Origin: Actinomycetota bacterium
Lineage (GTDB): Bacteria > Actinomycetota > Thermoleophilia > Solirubrobacterales > Thermoleophilaceae
Assembly: GCA_005885165.1 (NCBI GenBank)
Contig: VAXR01000055.1
Span: 1 to 12,753, forward strand
Direction: 5' to 3'
DNA length: 12,753 nucleotides
The position numbers and the translations under genes are program-made. The notes under the pieces are model-generated. The model was not told the DNA's origin. It was given only the letters and a program-made list of their open reading frames with translations, and searched no databases. How positions within the stretch are numbered: position 1 is the first letter of the stretch; each line of letters opens with the position of its first letter. Positions 5,416 through 12,226 of this stretch are shown here, in pieces.

Positions 5416-6782
5416 TTCGTCGCTCCAGCGGCCGTGCGGCCGGCCGCGAACGTAGTCTCACCGCCGGCCACGAGCCGCTCCGCCAGCCTGTCCACGTCAC
5501 CGGCGCCGATCGTCACCACGAGGTCGCCCTCCCCGGCGAGGTCACGCAGCAGGCGCTCGGCGTCGTCCTGCGTCGGAGTCCAGTAAACGGGACGCCCGCC
5601 CGCCGCATCGGCTGCGGCCGTCGCCACCATCCAGCCGCTCACGCCTGGGTGATCCTCGGCCCGCTCGCGGGCCGGATAGACGTCGAGCACGCAGACCACG
5701 TCGGCCAGCGCAAGCGCCTTGCCGAACTCCCTAGCCATCGCGGCGGTTCGCGAGTAGAGGTGCGGCTGGAAGCACGCCACGACGCGGCGGGCGCCGAGGA
5801 GGCGCGCCGCCTCGAGCGTGGCGCGCACCTCGGTGGGATGGTGGGCGTAGTCGTCGTACACGGCCGCGCCCGAGGCCGTCGTGCCGCGCCGCTCGAGCCG
5901 CCTGCCGGCGCCGGGAAAGGTCCGGAGCGCTGCGGCCGACTCCGCGGGCGGCAGCCCGGCCGCCTCGCACGCCAGGATCGCGGCGACCGCGTTCAGCACG
6001 TTGTGGCGCCCGGGCACCGGCAGGTCGAGCTCCGCACCGAGAACCCGGCAGCGCGAGCCGTCGGCCGAGAGCTCGACGTCGGTCGCCGGCACGTCCCCCG
6101 CGTCGATCCCGTAGGTCGTCTCGGCGCCCTCGAGCCCCGCCCCCTCCCACGCGATCGTCCTGCCCGCTGCCGCGGCGAACCGCTCGAAAGCGCGCTCGAC
6201 TTCGAGCAGCGAGCGGTACGTGGCGTGGTGGTCGAGCTCGACGCTCGTGACGACGGCGACGTCCGGCTCGAGCTTGAGGAACGATCCGTCCGACTCGTCG
6301 GCCTCCACCACGAGCCAGTCGCCGGCCGCCCAACCGGCGTTCCGCCCGGTCGTCAGGAGATCGCCGCCGATCAGGTACGACGGCTCGCGACCGGCCTCGA
6401 GCAGCGCGTGAACGGCCATGCAAGCGGTGGTCGTCTTCCCGTGCGTCCCGGCGATCGCCACGCAGCGTTTGAGCCGCGACACCTCGGCGAGGAGGTCGCT
6501 GCGGTGCAGCACCGGGCCGGTGGCCGCGCGCACCTCGGGGTTGTCGTCCGGTATCGCGGTGGACACGACGACCTCAGCCTCGGGCGGCACGTTTGCGGCG
6601 TCGTGGCCGATCGCCGGATCGATGCCGGCCTCGCGCAGCGGGACCATGTACGTCGACTCCGCGCGATCGGATCCGGTCACCTCCGCGCCCAACGCGTGGG
6701 CGACGAGCGCCAGCCCGCTCATCCCGGCGCCGCCAACGCCGACGAAGTGCAGCCGCCGGCCGCTCCAAGGCTTCGCGTGCAT
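5412..6782 (-). CDS. murC: UDP-N-acetylmuramate--L-alanine ligase MurC
   Basis: This 456-residue ATP-dependent ligase adds L-Ala to UDP-MurNAc, the first peptide step of the wall precursor, in the cytosol. Domain 1 binds the UDP-sugar (LHFVGVGGAGMSGLA, 11-25). Domain 2 has the P-loop GTHGKTTT (112-119) and the metal-site segment EADESDGSF (160-168). PGRHNVLNA (257-265), DDYAHHPTEVRATL (310-323) and FQPHLYSRT (338-346) mark the central-to-C-terminal transition and domain 3. An in-frame GTG at 6803 would add seven residues. ATG 6782 is preferred because the motif start is then at a usual distance and because a -10-like TAGCGT and the GGGTAGCG repeat arm fall in the extra stretch. Neither start has a convincing Shine-Dalgarno, so a very short leader is possible. 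It is the first gene of the murC-murB-ftsQ unit and diverges from the superoxide dismutase gene. Confidence 0.97.
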   Translation of the reverse strand: MHAKPWSGRRLHFVGVGGAGMSGLALVAHALGAEVTGSDRAESTYMVPLREAGIDPAIGHDAANVPPEAEVVVSTAIPDDNPEVRAATGPVLHRSDLLAEVSRLKRCVAIAGTHGKTTTACMAVHALLEAGREPSYLIGGDLLTTGRNAGWAAGDWLVVEADESDGSFLKLEPDVAVVTSVELDHHATYRSLLEVERAFERFAAAAGRTIAWEGAGLEGAETTYGIDAGDVPATDVELSADGSRCRVLGAELDLPVPGRHNVLNAVAAILACEAAGLPPAESAAALRTFPGAGRRLERRGTTASGAAVYDDYAHHPTEVRATLEAARLLGARRVVACFQPHLYSRTAAMAREFGKALALADVVCVLDVYPARERAEDHPGVSGWMVATAAADAAGGRPVYWTPTQDDAERLLRDLAGEGDLVVTIGAGDVDRLAERLVAGGETTFAAGRTAAGATK

Positions 6783-6880
6783 CGTTACGGAGACGCTACC
6801 CACGCCCCCGGCGTTCCGTGAGCCAAGCGATGCGCCCGGGTAGCGGTAGGGTGCCGAAGGACCGAGAGAAAGGACGAGAT
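6783..6880. promoter_or_regulatory. Divergent murC / superoxide dismutase promoter region with GGGTAGCG inverted repeat
   Basis: The 98-bp gap between divergent genes must hold promoters for both. An 8-bp perfect inverted repeat, CGCTACCC (6794-6801) and GGGTAGCG (6838-6845), presents the same GGGTAGCG outward on each strand. On the minus strand it includes TAGCGT (6798-6793), a TANNNT -10 candidate about 11 bases before murC ATG. On the plus strand it is followed by TAGGGT (6847-6852), a -10 candidate for the dismutase. No good -35 is seen for either. AAAGGA (6869-6874) is the dismutase ribosome site. Confidence 0.45.
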
Positions 6881-7522
6881 ATGCCGTGGGACGAGATCAA
6901 GCCGCGCCAGTTCGCGGCGTTCGAAAAGGAGCTCGACGGGATCTCCAAGAAGACCATGGAGGACCACTACAAGCTCTACGAGGGCTACTGCAAGAAGACG
7001 AACGAGTGCCGGAAGATCCTCAACGAGATCGACTACGCCCAGGCCGAGGGCAACCAGGTCTATTCACCGCTTCGATCGGTCTCGATCGACTACACGTTCG
7101 CCCTGCTCGGGTTCAAGAACCACGAGCTCTACTTCAGTCACCTGGGCGGTGACGGCGGCGAGCCGAGCGGCCGCTTCGCCGAGCTCGTCGACGCGGAGTT
7201 CAACGGGGTCGACAAGTGGAAGGACTCCGTGCGCAAGGCTGCCAAGGCCGCGCGCGGCTGGGTCATGGTGGGCTACGACCTGAACGACGGGTCCGTCTTC
7301 AACTACCTGCTGGACACCCAGAACCTCTGGGCGGTCTACAACATGGTCCCCGTGCTCGCCATCGACGTGTACGAGCATGCGTACGCCCCCGACTTCGGGG
7401 CGACGCCCGACGGGCGCGGCGAGTACGTGGAGGCGTTCTTCCGCAACCTCGATTGGAACCACGTGAACCGCCAGGTGGCCGCCGCCGAGGCCGCGAAGGG
7501 GGCGGTCGAGGAGTCCACGTAG
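6881..7522 (+). CDS. Fe/Mn-family superoxide dismutase, divergent type
   Basis: This 213-residue protein matches the Fe/Mn superoxide dismutase fold, which converts superoxide to oxygen and peroxide; there is no signal peptide, so it acts in the cytoplasm. The four metal ligands are in place: H29 (in KTMEDHY), H81 (FKNHELYFSHLGG), D162 and H166 (DVYEHAY). GWVMVGYDL (127-134 region) corresponds to the usual GWAWLVYD. The active site is otherwise unusual. The HHQTY stretch is replaced by LYEGY (32-36), so the usual second-shell His pair is missing while Tyr36 is kept. The FeSOD gate Gln before NH is replaced (GFKNH). A Gln (Q147) aligns with the MnSOD gate position, which hints at manganese use. 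Start ATG 6881 is chosen for AAAGGA 6 bases upstream; the frame is open further upstream but lacks support. It diverges from murC and precedes the STAS gene by 85 bp. Confidence 0.9.
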   Translation: MPWDEIKPRQFAAFEKELDGISKKTMEDHYKLYEGYCKKTNECRKILNEIDYAQAEGNQVYSPLRSVSIDYTFALLGFKNHELYFSHLGGDGGEPSGRFAELVDAEFNGVDKWKDSVRKAAKAARGWVMVGYDLNDGSVFNYLLDTQNLWAVYNMVPVLAIDVYEHAYAPDFGATPDGRGEYVEAFFRNLDWNHVNRQVAAAEAAKGAVEEST

Positions 7523-7578
7523 CGCTCGGCCCCACGCCGGCGGACTCGCAAACACGGCGAAAAAGGGCGTATCGTTCA

Positions 7579-7606
7579 GGCGCGGCGCGACCGTTGGCGC
7601 CGCGCC
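7579..7606 (+). promoter_or_regulatory. Perfect GC hairpin directly before the STAS gene ATG
   Basis: GGCGCGGCGC (7579-7588), an 8-base loop, then GCGCCGCGCC (7597-7606), one base before ATG 7608. The 10-bp arms are perfectly complementary and all G/C. They occupy the place where a Shine-Dalgarno would be, and none is visible. It could block translation on a transcript reading through from the dismutase gene, or end that transcript weakly (no T run follows). TATCGT at 7570-7575 is a possible -10 that would start RNA inside the left arm and so weaken the hairpin. Confidence 0.55.
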
Positions 7607-7607
7607 C

Positions 7608-7949
7608 ATGACTCGCCTCGACATCAAAACCACCGAGCGGCCCGGCGGGGTCCAGCTGCGCCTCGCGGGCGAGCTCGACATCGCGAGCGCGGCCAACCTC
7701 GAGTCGGAGCTCGGCCGCGTCGAGGAGGGTCGGCCTGCGCTGATCGTGATCGACCTGCGCCCGCTCGAGTTCATGGACTCGAGCGGTCTGCGCTCGCTCG
7801 TGGCGGCGGACTCGCGCGCGCGCGAGCAGGGCCGCCGACTGGTCCTCGTCCGCGGCCGAGACCGCGTGCAGCGGGTGTTCAGCATCACCCGCCTCGACGA
7901 GCGCCTCGAGATCGTCGACGACGACGAGAGCCTGGTCGGCGCCGCCTAG
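7608..7949 (+). CDS. STAS-domain anti-sigma factor antagonist (SpoIIAA/RsbV type)
   Basis: This 113-residue single STAS domain has the anti-sigma antagonist pattern: strand LRLAGELDIASA (18-27 region), helix, strand LIVIDL (45-50), then the phosphorylation loop LEFMDSSGLRSL (53-64). The conserved Ser is at 58 or 59. In the known family such proteins, when unphosphorylated, bind an anti-sigma kinase and release its sigma factor; phosphorylation by the kinase switches them off. The likely kinase partner is the HATPase protein encoded just beyond it on the other strand (7973-8470), but no sigma factor is present in the window. The two genes converge with 23 bp between stops, unlike the usual co-directional rsbV-rsbW order. 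ATG 7608 is the only sensible start; a strong hairpin precedes it. Confidence 0.9.
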   Translation: MTRLDIKTTERPGGVQLRLAGELDIASAANLESELGRVEEGRPALIVIDLRPLEFMDSSGLRSLVAADSRAREQGRRLVLVRGRDRVQRVFSITRLDERLEIVDDDESLVGAA

Positions 7950-7972
7950 CGAGTGCCCGGCGACCGAGCGGG

Positions 7973-8470
7973 CTAGTTCAGCTGCAGCTCGAACCAGACG
8001 CGCGGCCGCGGTCGCCGGTCAACTCCCCAGCGGTCCGCCAGCCGCTCGACCAGGTGCAGTCCCCAGCCGGATCCCTTGCTCTGGTCCGCCGTGCGCGGGC
8101 GCGGCACGAAGCCGTTTCCCTCGTCGGCCACCTCGACCCGCACGCGGTCGCGGTGCGCCGACACCTCTAGCTCGACGGTCGAGCCGGGCGGCGCTCCGGA
8201 GTGCCTCACGGCGTTCGTCACCAGCTCGCTCACCAGCAGGCGCGCATCGTCCAGCAGCTCATACGGTGCACATCCCTCGAGCATCGAGATGGCCGCGCGG
8301 GCCTCGGCGGCCGCCGCGGGCCCGCAGTTCAGCTGGAGCCGGATGGTCGCGGCGCGGGGGCCGCGGCTGAGCCCCTCGGGCGCCAGCGCGCCGGCGTCCC
8401 GGTCAGTCAAGGGCAAAGGCACGACCGTGGCGTCGCTGGCACGCGCTATCGGAGCAGGCTGGGAAGTCAT
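7973..8470 (-). CDS. HATPase anti-sigma-factor-type serine kinase (RsbW/SpoIIAB-like)
   Basis: This 165-residue protein has a GHKL ATPase domain of the anti-sigma kinase type. The N box is SELVTNAVRH (81-90, with E82 and N86), the G1 box DEGNGF (116-121), and the G2 box GSGWGLHLVERLADRWG (133-149). No histidine kinase dimerisation domain or membrane helix is present. Residues 1-40 are a low-complexity lead of no recognised function. Family members bind sigma factors or phosphorylate STAS antagonists; many free-standing actinobacterial copies have unproven partners. The adjacent convergent STAS gene is the obvious candidate substrate. ATG 8470 is preceded on the minus strand by a C run, with no Shine-Dalgarno, so the exact start (or a near-leaderless message) is uncertain. 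It lies 95 bp after the murG stop on the same strand, so read-through from murG is possible. Confidence 0.87.
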   Translation of the reverse strand: MTSQPAPIARASDATVVPLPLTDRDAGALAPEGLSRGPRAATIRLQLNCGPAAAAEARAAISMLEGCAPYELLDDARLLVSELVTNAVRHSGAPPGSTVELEVSAHRDRVRVEVADEGNGFVPRPRTADQSKGSGWGLHLVERLADRWGVDRRPRPRVWFELQLN

Positions 8471-8498
8471 GGGGGGAAACGGGCGAGAAGCCGAATGC

Positions 8499-8520
8499 CC
8501 TCGCTCTCGCGAGGTTTATT
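8499..8520 (+). terminator. Terminator-like hairpin with T tail facing the plus strand
   Basis: CCTCGC (8499-8504), loop TCTC, GCGAGG (8509-8514), then TTTATT (8515-8520). Stem plus T-rich tail has the form of a short intrinsic terminator for plus-strand RNA, yet both flanking genes are on the minus strand. On the minus strand the same hairpin has a GAGA loop (GNRA type) and lies in the kinase leader, preceded by AATAAA. It may stop plus-strand read-through from the STAS gene before it becomes antisense to murG. Confidence 0.4.
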
Positions 8521-8565
8521 CCCGGAGGGGCGGACCGAAAACGTGATGCAGGGCACCGCTCAACG

Positions 8566-9654
8566 TCACTTCGTCCCAGTCGAGCGGACCCCTTCCAGCA
8601 CCTCCGCGGCGATCCGCTCGGCCGCATCGGGCCGGGCGAGCTTCAGGGCGGCGGAGCGCATCTCCTGCAGCCGGTCCGGCGCGGCGATCAGGGCGCCCAC
8701 CTCGCGTGAGAGCCGCGGCGGATCGAGCTCGGCGTCCGGGACCACCACGGCGGCGCCTCCGGCCGCCATGACGCGCGCGTTTCCCTCCTGGTGGCCCGCG
8801 GTGGCGTACGGATAGGGGACGAGGATCGCCGGGAGCCCCGCCGCGGCGAGCTCGAACACCGAGCCGCCGGCGCGCGCGACCGCCAGGTCGGCCGCCGCCA
8901 GCGCGTGCGCGAAGGGCTCCACATAGGGCTTCAGGTGGTAGTGCGGCGGCGAGCCGGCCGCCCGCAGCCGCTCCTCGAGGTCCGGGAAATCCCGCCGGCC
9001 GCAGGCGTGCAGCACGGTGAACGGAGCCCCGGGGGCGAAAGCCTCGAACGCCGCCTCGTTGAGCCGCCGCGCGCCGATCGAGCCGCCGAAGACGAGCAGG
9101 CACGTCCCGTCCGCAGGGAGGCCGAGCCGCCGGCGCGACTCGTCGCGGTCGGCCTGGCCGGTTCCGGCCGGCACCGGCCTGCCCATGACCGCGTAGCGGC
9201 GACCGGAGCGGCCCTCGATCGGGAACGCGAGGAACACCCGCCGCGCCAGCGGGGCGAGCGCGCGGTTCGCCAGTCCGAGGTGGCTGTCGGACTCGGTCAG
9301 GAACAGCGGCAGCCGCAGGGTGGCCGCCGCGAGCCCGGTCGGCCCCGCCACGTAGCCGCCGCCACCGATCACGGCGCCGGCCCCCATCCGGTGCAGGATG
9401 CGCCGTGCGCGGAGCGTCGCGGCGCTCGCGAGCCCGACCGCGCGGGCCGCCAGGAGCGGGTTGCGGCGATCGAGGCCCGCCACGGCGAGCCGGTGGAACG
9501 GATACCCGGCAGCCGGCACGAGCTCCCCCTCGGCGCGCTCGCCGCCGAGGAACTCGACCTCGGCGCCGCTAGCCCGCAGCGCGTCGGCGATCGCGAGCGC
9601 GGGCACCACGTGACCGGCCGTCCCGCCGGCGGCGATCGCTATCCGCGTCGTCAT
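8566..9654 (-). CDS. murG: UDP-GlcNAc:lipid I GlcNAc transferase MurG
   Basis: This 362-residue GT-B enzyme on the inner face of the membrane adds GlcNAc to lipid I to make lipid II. The N-terminal half has the glycine loop GGTAGHVVPALA (10-21) and a second loop GGGGYVAGP (97-105). The C-terminal UDP-GlcNAc half has GGSIGARRLNE (190-200), RAGGSVFELAAAGLPAILVP (261-280) and GHQEGNAR (287-294). ESDSHLGLANR (121-131) stands where E. coli has the EQN..GLTN segment, a lineage variant that does not touch the core fold. Start ATG 9654 is set by the normal distance to the glycine loop and by GGAGG just upstream; the open frame extends to 9708 without support. Its first 86 bp overlap the end of ftsW in another frame. 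It is the last gene of the mraY-murD-ftsW-murG unit. Confidence 0.97.
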   Translation of the reverse strand: MTTRIAIAAGGTAGHVVPALAIADALRASGAEVEFLGGERAEGELVPAAGYPFHRLAVAGLDRRNPLLAARAVGLASAATLRARRILHRMGAGAVIGGGGYVAGPTGLAAATLRLPLFLTESDSHLGLANRALAPLARRVFLAFPIEGRSGRRYAVMGRPVPAGTGQADRDESRRRLGLPADGTCLLVFGGSIGARRLNEAAFEAFAPGAPFTVLHACGRRDFPDLEERLRAAGSPPHYHLKPYVEPFAHALAAADLAVARAGGSVFELAAAGLPAILVPYPYATAGHQEGNARVMAAGGAAVVVPDAELDPPRLSREVGALIAAPDRLQEMRSAALKLARPDAAERIAAEVLEGVRSTGTK

Positions 9655-10861
9655 CCCCTCCACCCGGGATCGCCTCGAGCCGGCCGCCGGAGCGCCTCGC
9701 CGCTCCACCGGTCGCGGCTACGTTCAGCAGGAGGCCCATCGCCCCCAGCAGGACCACCAGGTTCGAGCTGCCGTAGGAGACGAACGGGAGCGGCACGCCG
9801 GTCAACGGGGCCATCCCCAGCACCGCGAAGAAGTTGAGCGCCGCCTGGCACAGGATCAGCGAGGTGATCCCGGCCGCGAGCAGCTTGGCGTAGCGATCGC
9901 GGGCGAGCTTGGCGGCCCTGAAGCCGGCGTAGCCGATGAGCCCGTACACGGCGGCGAGGGCGCTGATGCCGATCAGCCCGAGCTCCTCCCCGACGATCGC
10001 CAGGATCATGTCGGTGTGGGCCTCGGGCAGGTAGAAGATCTTCTGCACGGACTCCCCCAGGCCGACCCCGAAGATCCCGCCCGAGCCGAGCGCGATCATC
10101 GCCTGGACGCCCTGGAAGCCGGACTTCCCTGCGTCGTTCCAGGGGTGGAGGAACGAGAGAAGGCGAGCCCGCCGGTACGGCTCGGCGAGCGCGAAGATCA
10201 GCGCCAGGACGGCCAGGACGGCCAGGATCGCGGCGAGGTGGCGCATCTTCACGCCCGCCGCTACGAGTAGGGCGACGGTCGCGAAGCACACCACCATGGC
10301 GGTCCCCATGTCCGGCTGCGCGAGCAGCAGTAGGCAGGCGGCCCCGACGACGAGGAGCATCGGGCGGCAGAGCGTCTTCAGCGACGCGAGCCGTGAGGGG
10401 CGAGCCGCGAGGAGGCCCGCCGCGTACAGGACGAGCGACACCTTGAGGAGCTCGGAGGGCTCGAACTGGACCGGGCCGGCGCCGAGCCAGCGGGTCGCGC
10501 CGTTCACCGATACCCCCACGTGCGGCACCTTCACCGCCGCCGTCAGGACGAACGAGACGACCAGCAGGACCGGCGTGAGATTGCGCGCCAGCCGCAGGTT
10601 GCGCCGCGAGATCAGGTGCATCGTCGCCAGGCCCAGCGCGCCGAACATCAGGTAGCGCTTGAGGTAGAACGCGGGGTCGCCGTTCCGCAGGACGGACTCC
10701 GCGGAGCTCGCCGAGTAGACCATCACGGCGCCCGCCGCCAGCAGGCAGAGCGTGGCGGTGTACAGGATCGAGTATTCGAGCGGCGCCTTCGTGCGGGATC
10801 GCGACCTGCCGGCGCGCGTCGACCTCGGGGTACGCGGTCGGGCGAACGTGGCGACGGCCAT
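9569..10861 (-). CDS. ftsW: SEDS-family septal peptidoglycan glycosyltransferase FtsW
   Basis: This 430-residue polytopic membrane protein polymerises lipid II at the septum with a class B penicillin-binding protein (the partner gene is not in the window). About ten hydrophobic helices are seen between residues 32 and 384. Family marks are FEPSELLKVSLVLYAAGLLA (133-152), QPDMGTAMV (182-190), GGIFGVGLGESVQK (261-274), YLPEAHTDMILAIVGEELG (277-295, with the catalytic Asp284), and TGVPLPFVSYGSSNLV (354-369). The N-terminus (1-28) is Arg-rich and cytoplasmic. The last 40 residues are Gly then Asp/Arg-rich, and the final 28 codons overlap murG. ATG 10861 lies 30 bases after the murD stop. murD's stop is in the same frame, so no longer form is possible, but no strong Shine-Dalgarno is seen. 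RodA is the alternative name; the dcw context favours FtsW. Confidence 0.95.
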   Translation of the reverse strand: MAVATFARPRTPRSTRAGRSRSRTKAPLEYSILYTATLCLLAAGAVMVYSASSAESVLRNGDPAFYLKRYLMFGALGLATMHLISRRNLRLARNLTPVLLVVSFVLTAAVKVPHVGVSVNGATRWLGAGPVQFEPSELLKVSLVLYAAGLLAARPSRLASLKTLCRPMLLVVGAACLLLLAQPDMGTAMVVCFATVALLVAAGVKMRHLAAILAVLAVLALIFALAEPYRRARLLSFLHPWNDAGKSGFQGVQAMIALGSGGIFGVGLGESVQKIFYLPEAHTDMILAIVGEELGLIGISALAAVYGLIGYAGFRAAKLARDRYAKLLAAGITSLILCQAALNFFAVLGMAPLTGVPLPFVSYGSSNLVVLLGAMGLLLNVAATGGAARRSGGRLEAIPGGGDDDADSDRRRRDGRSRGARARDRRRAAG

Positions 10862-10891
10862 CCGGGCCGAATTCGACGCGCGTGGCCCGAA

Positions 10892-12226
10892 TCATTCCCC
10901 GCTCGCGAGCTCCCGAACGAGCCGACGGAAGTGCTCGCCGCGCTCCTCGAAGTCGCGGTACTGGTCGTAGCTGGCGCAGGCCGGCGAGAGGAGGACCACC
11001 TGCCCCGGACGCGCCGCGGCCGCCGCTGTCCGAACGGCCCGCTCGAGATCCCCGACCGGGTGGAGCGGCACCGTGCCGTCGAGGTCGCGCGCGAGCTCCC
11101 GGGACGCCTCACCGATCAGGTAGCACGCCACGCATCGCTCTGCCGCGGCCTCGCGCAGCGCCTGGAAGCCCCCGCCCTTGAGGCTTCCTCCGAGGATCGC
11201 GTGCACTCCCCGCTCGAACGCGCGAATACCCACTGTCGCGGAGTCCACGTTCGTGGCCTTCGAGTCGTTCACGTACAGCACGCCGCCCCGCTCGGCGACC
11301 TCCTCGAGCCGGTGGGGCACGCCGGCAAACGTCCGGAGCGCGTCGCGCACCGCGTCCCCGCCGATCCCCCGCGCGAGCGCGGCGGCGGCCGCGGCCATCG
11401 CGTTCTCGTGGTTGTGCGCGCCGCGCAGCCGGATGCCGGAGACCGGGAGCAGCACCTCGCCCCGCCAGCTCAGCATCCCCCCCACCTCCTCCACGTCCGA
11501 TCCAGGCGGACCGAATAACACGCGGCGCGCCTGCCCCGGCAGATCGCCCCCGCGCACGAGCTCGAGCGGCGCGACGGCGACGTCGTCGGGCCCCTGGTTG
11601 GCGAAGGCGCGCAGCTTCGCCGCCCTGTACGCCTCGACCGTTCCGTGCCGGTCCAGGTGGTCCTCGCGCAGGTTGAGGAGGACGGCGGCCTCCGGGGCGA
11701 ACGCCTCGCTGTCCTCGAGCTGGAAGCTCGACGCCTCGCAGATGACGGTCGTCGTGGGAGGTAGCTCGCCCACCAGCGTGGCCAGCGGGGTACCGACGTT
11801 GCCCGCCACCGCCACCGGCTCGCCGGCGGCGCGGTGGATCGCCCCTAGCAGCTCGGCGGTCGTCGTCTTGCCGTTGGTGCCGGTCAGGGCCACGAACTCG
11901 TTCGGCAGGAGGCGCCAGGCGAGCTCGAGCTCGCCGATCGCGCCGATCCCCCGCCCGGCGGCCTTCAGGACGACCGGAGCCGTGCGCGGCACGCCGGGGC
12001 TCTTCACGACCGTCCCGGCTCGCTCGAGGAGGTCGACGCCCGGCGTTCGCAGGTGGACCTCGAAGCCCTCGTCTCGCAGCGCGGCCGCCTGCGGCGGGTC
12101 GCCCGAGTCCAAGCCGAGGACCTCGCCGCGGGAGCGGAGCATGCGCATTGCCGCGGCCCCGGAGCGCGCGAGGCCGACCACGAGATACGGCCCGGGCGGC
12201 AGCGGCGGCCGCCTCGAGCCGGTCAC
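10892..12226 (-). CDS. murD: UDP-N-acetylmuramoyl-L-alanine--D-glutamate ligase MurD
   Basis: This 444-residue cytosolic ATP-dependent ligase adds D-Glu to UDP-MurNAc-L-Ala. The N-terminal UDP-binding domain opens YLVVGLARSG (14-23). The central domain has the P-loop GTNGKTTT (116-123), the metal-ligand segment CEASSFQLE (163-171) and the NLREDHLDRHG motif (185-195). HNHENAMAA (271-279), FAGVPHRLE (300-308), NDSKATN (320-326) and LLSPACASYDQY (412-423) cover the linker and the C-terminal D-Glu domain. Start GTG 12226 overlaps the mraY stop as GTGA, which sets the start; the same frame stays open upstream inside mraY but encodes only an Arg/Asp-rich shadow. Coupled to mraY and followed by ftsW after 30 bp. 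Confidence 0.97.
   Translation of the reverse strand: MTGSRRPPLPPGPYLVVGLARSGAAAMRMLRSRGEVLGLDSGDPPQAAALRDEGFEVHLRTPGVDLLERAGTVVKSPGVPRTAPVVLKAAGRGIGAIGELELAWRLLPNEFVALTGTNGKTTTAELLGAIHRAAGEPVAVAGNVGTPLATLVGELPPTTTVICEASSFQLEDSEAFAPEAAVLLNLREDHLDRHGTVEAYRAAKLRAFANQGPDDVAVAPLELVRGGDLPGQARRVLFGPPGSDVEEVGGMLSWRGEVLLPVSGIRLRGAHNHENAMAAAAAALARGIGGDAVRDALRTFAGVPHRLEEVAERGGVLYVNDSKATNVDSATVGIRAFERGVHAILGGSLKGGGFQALREAAAERCVACYLIGEASRELARDLDGTVPLHPVGDLERAVRTAAAAARPGQVVLLSPACASYDQYRDFEERGEHFRRLVRELASGE

Noticed and set aside
5649..6821. Plus-strand ORF of 390 codons across murC
   Set aside because: Antisense shadow of murC in a GC-rich genome; no domain signature.
7955..7973. GCCCG / CGGGC hairpin between the STAS and kinase stops as a bidirectional terminator
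   Set aside because: Only 5 bp with a 9-base loop and no T run on either side; too weak to call in GC-rich DNA.
9655..9708. Upstream extension of murG by 18 codons
   Set aside because: The glycine loop is normally within about ten residues of the MurG start, and GGAGG lies just before ATG 9654.
8791..9837. Plus-strand ORF of 348 codons across murG and the end of ftsW
   Set aside because: Arg/Pro/Ala-rich shadow spanning two real genes; no protein-like pattern.
9651..10895. Minus-strand ORF of 414 codons over ftsW, with ATGA overlaps to murD and murG at its ends
   Set aside because: The clear FtsW helices and motifs are in another frame, and this frame reads as an Arg/Pro/Gly-rich shadow. 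The neat ends are kept only as a hint about the ftsW tail.
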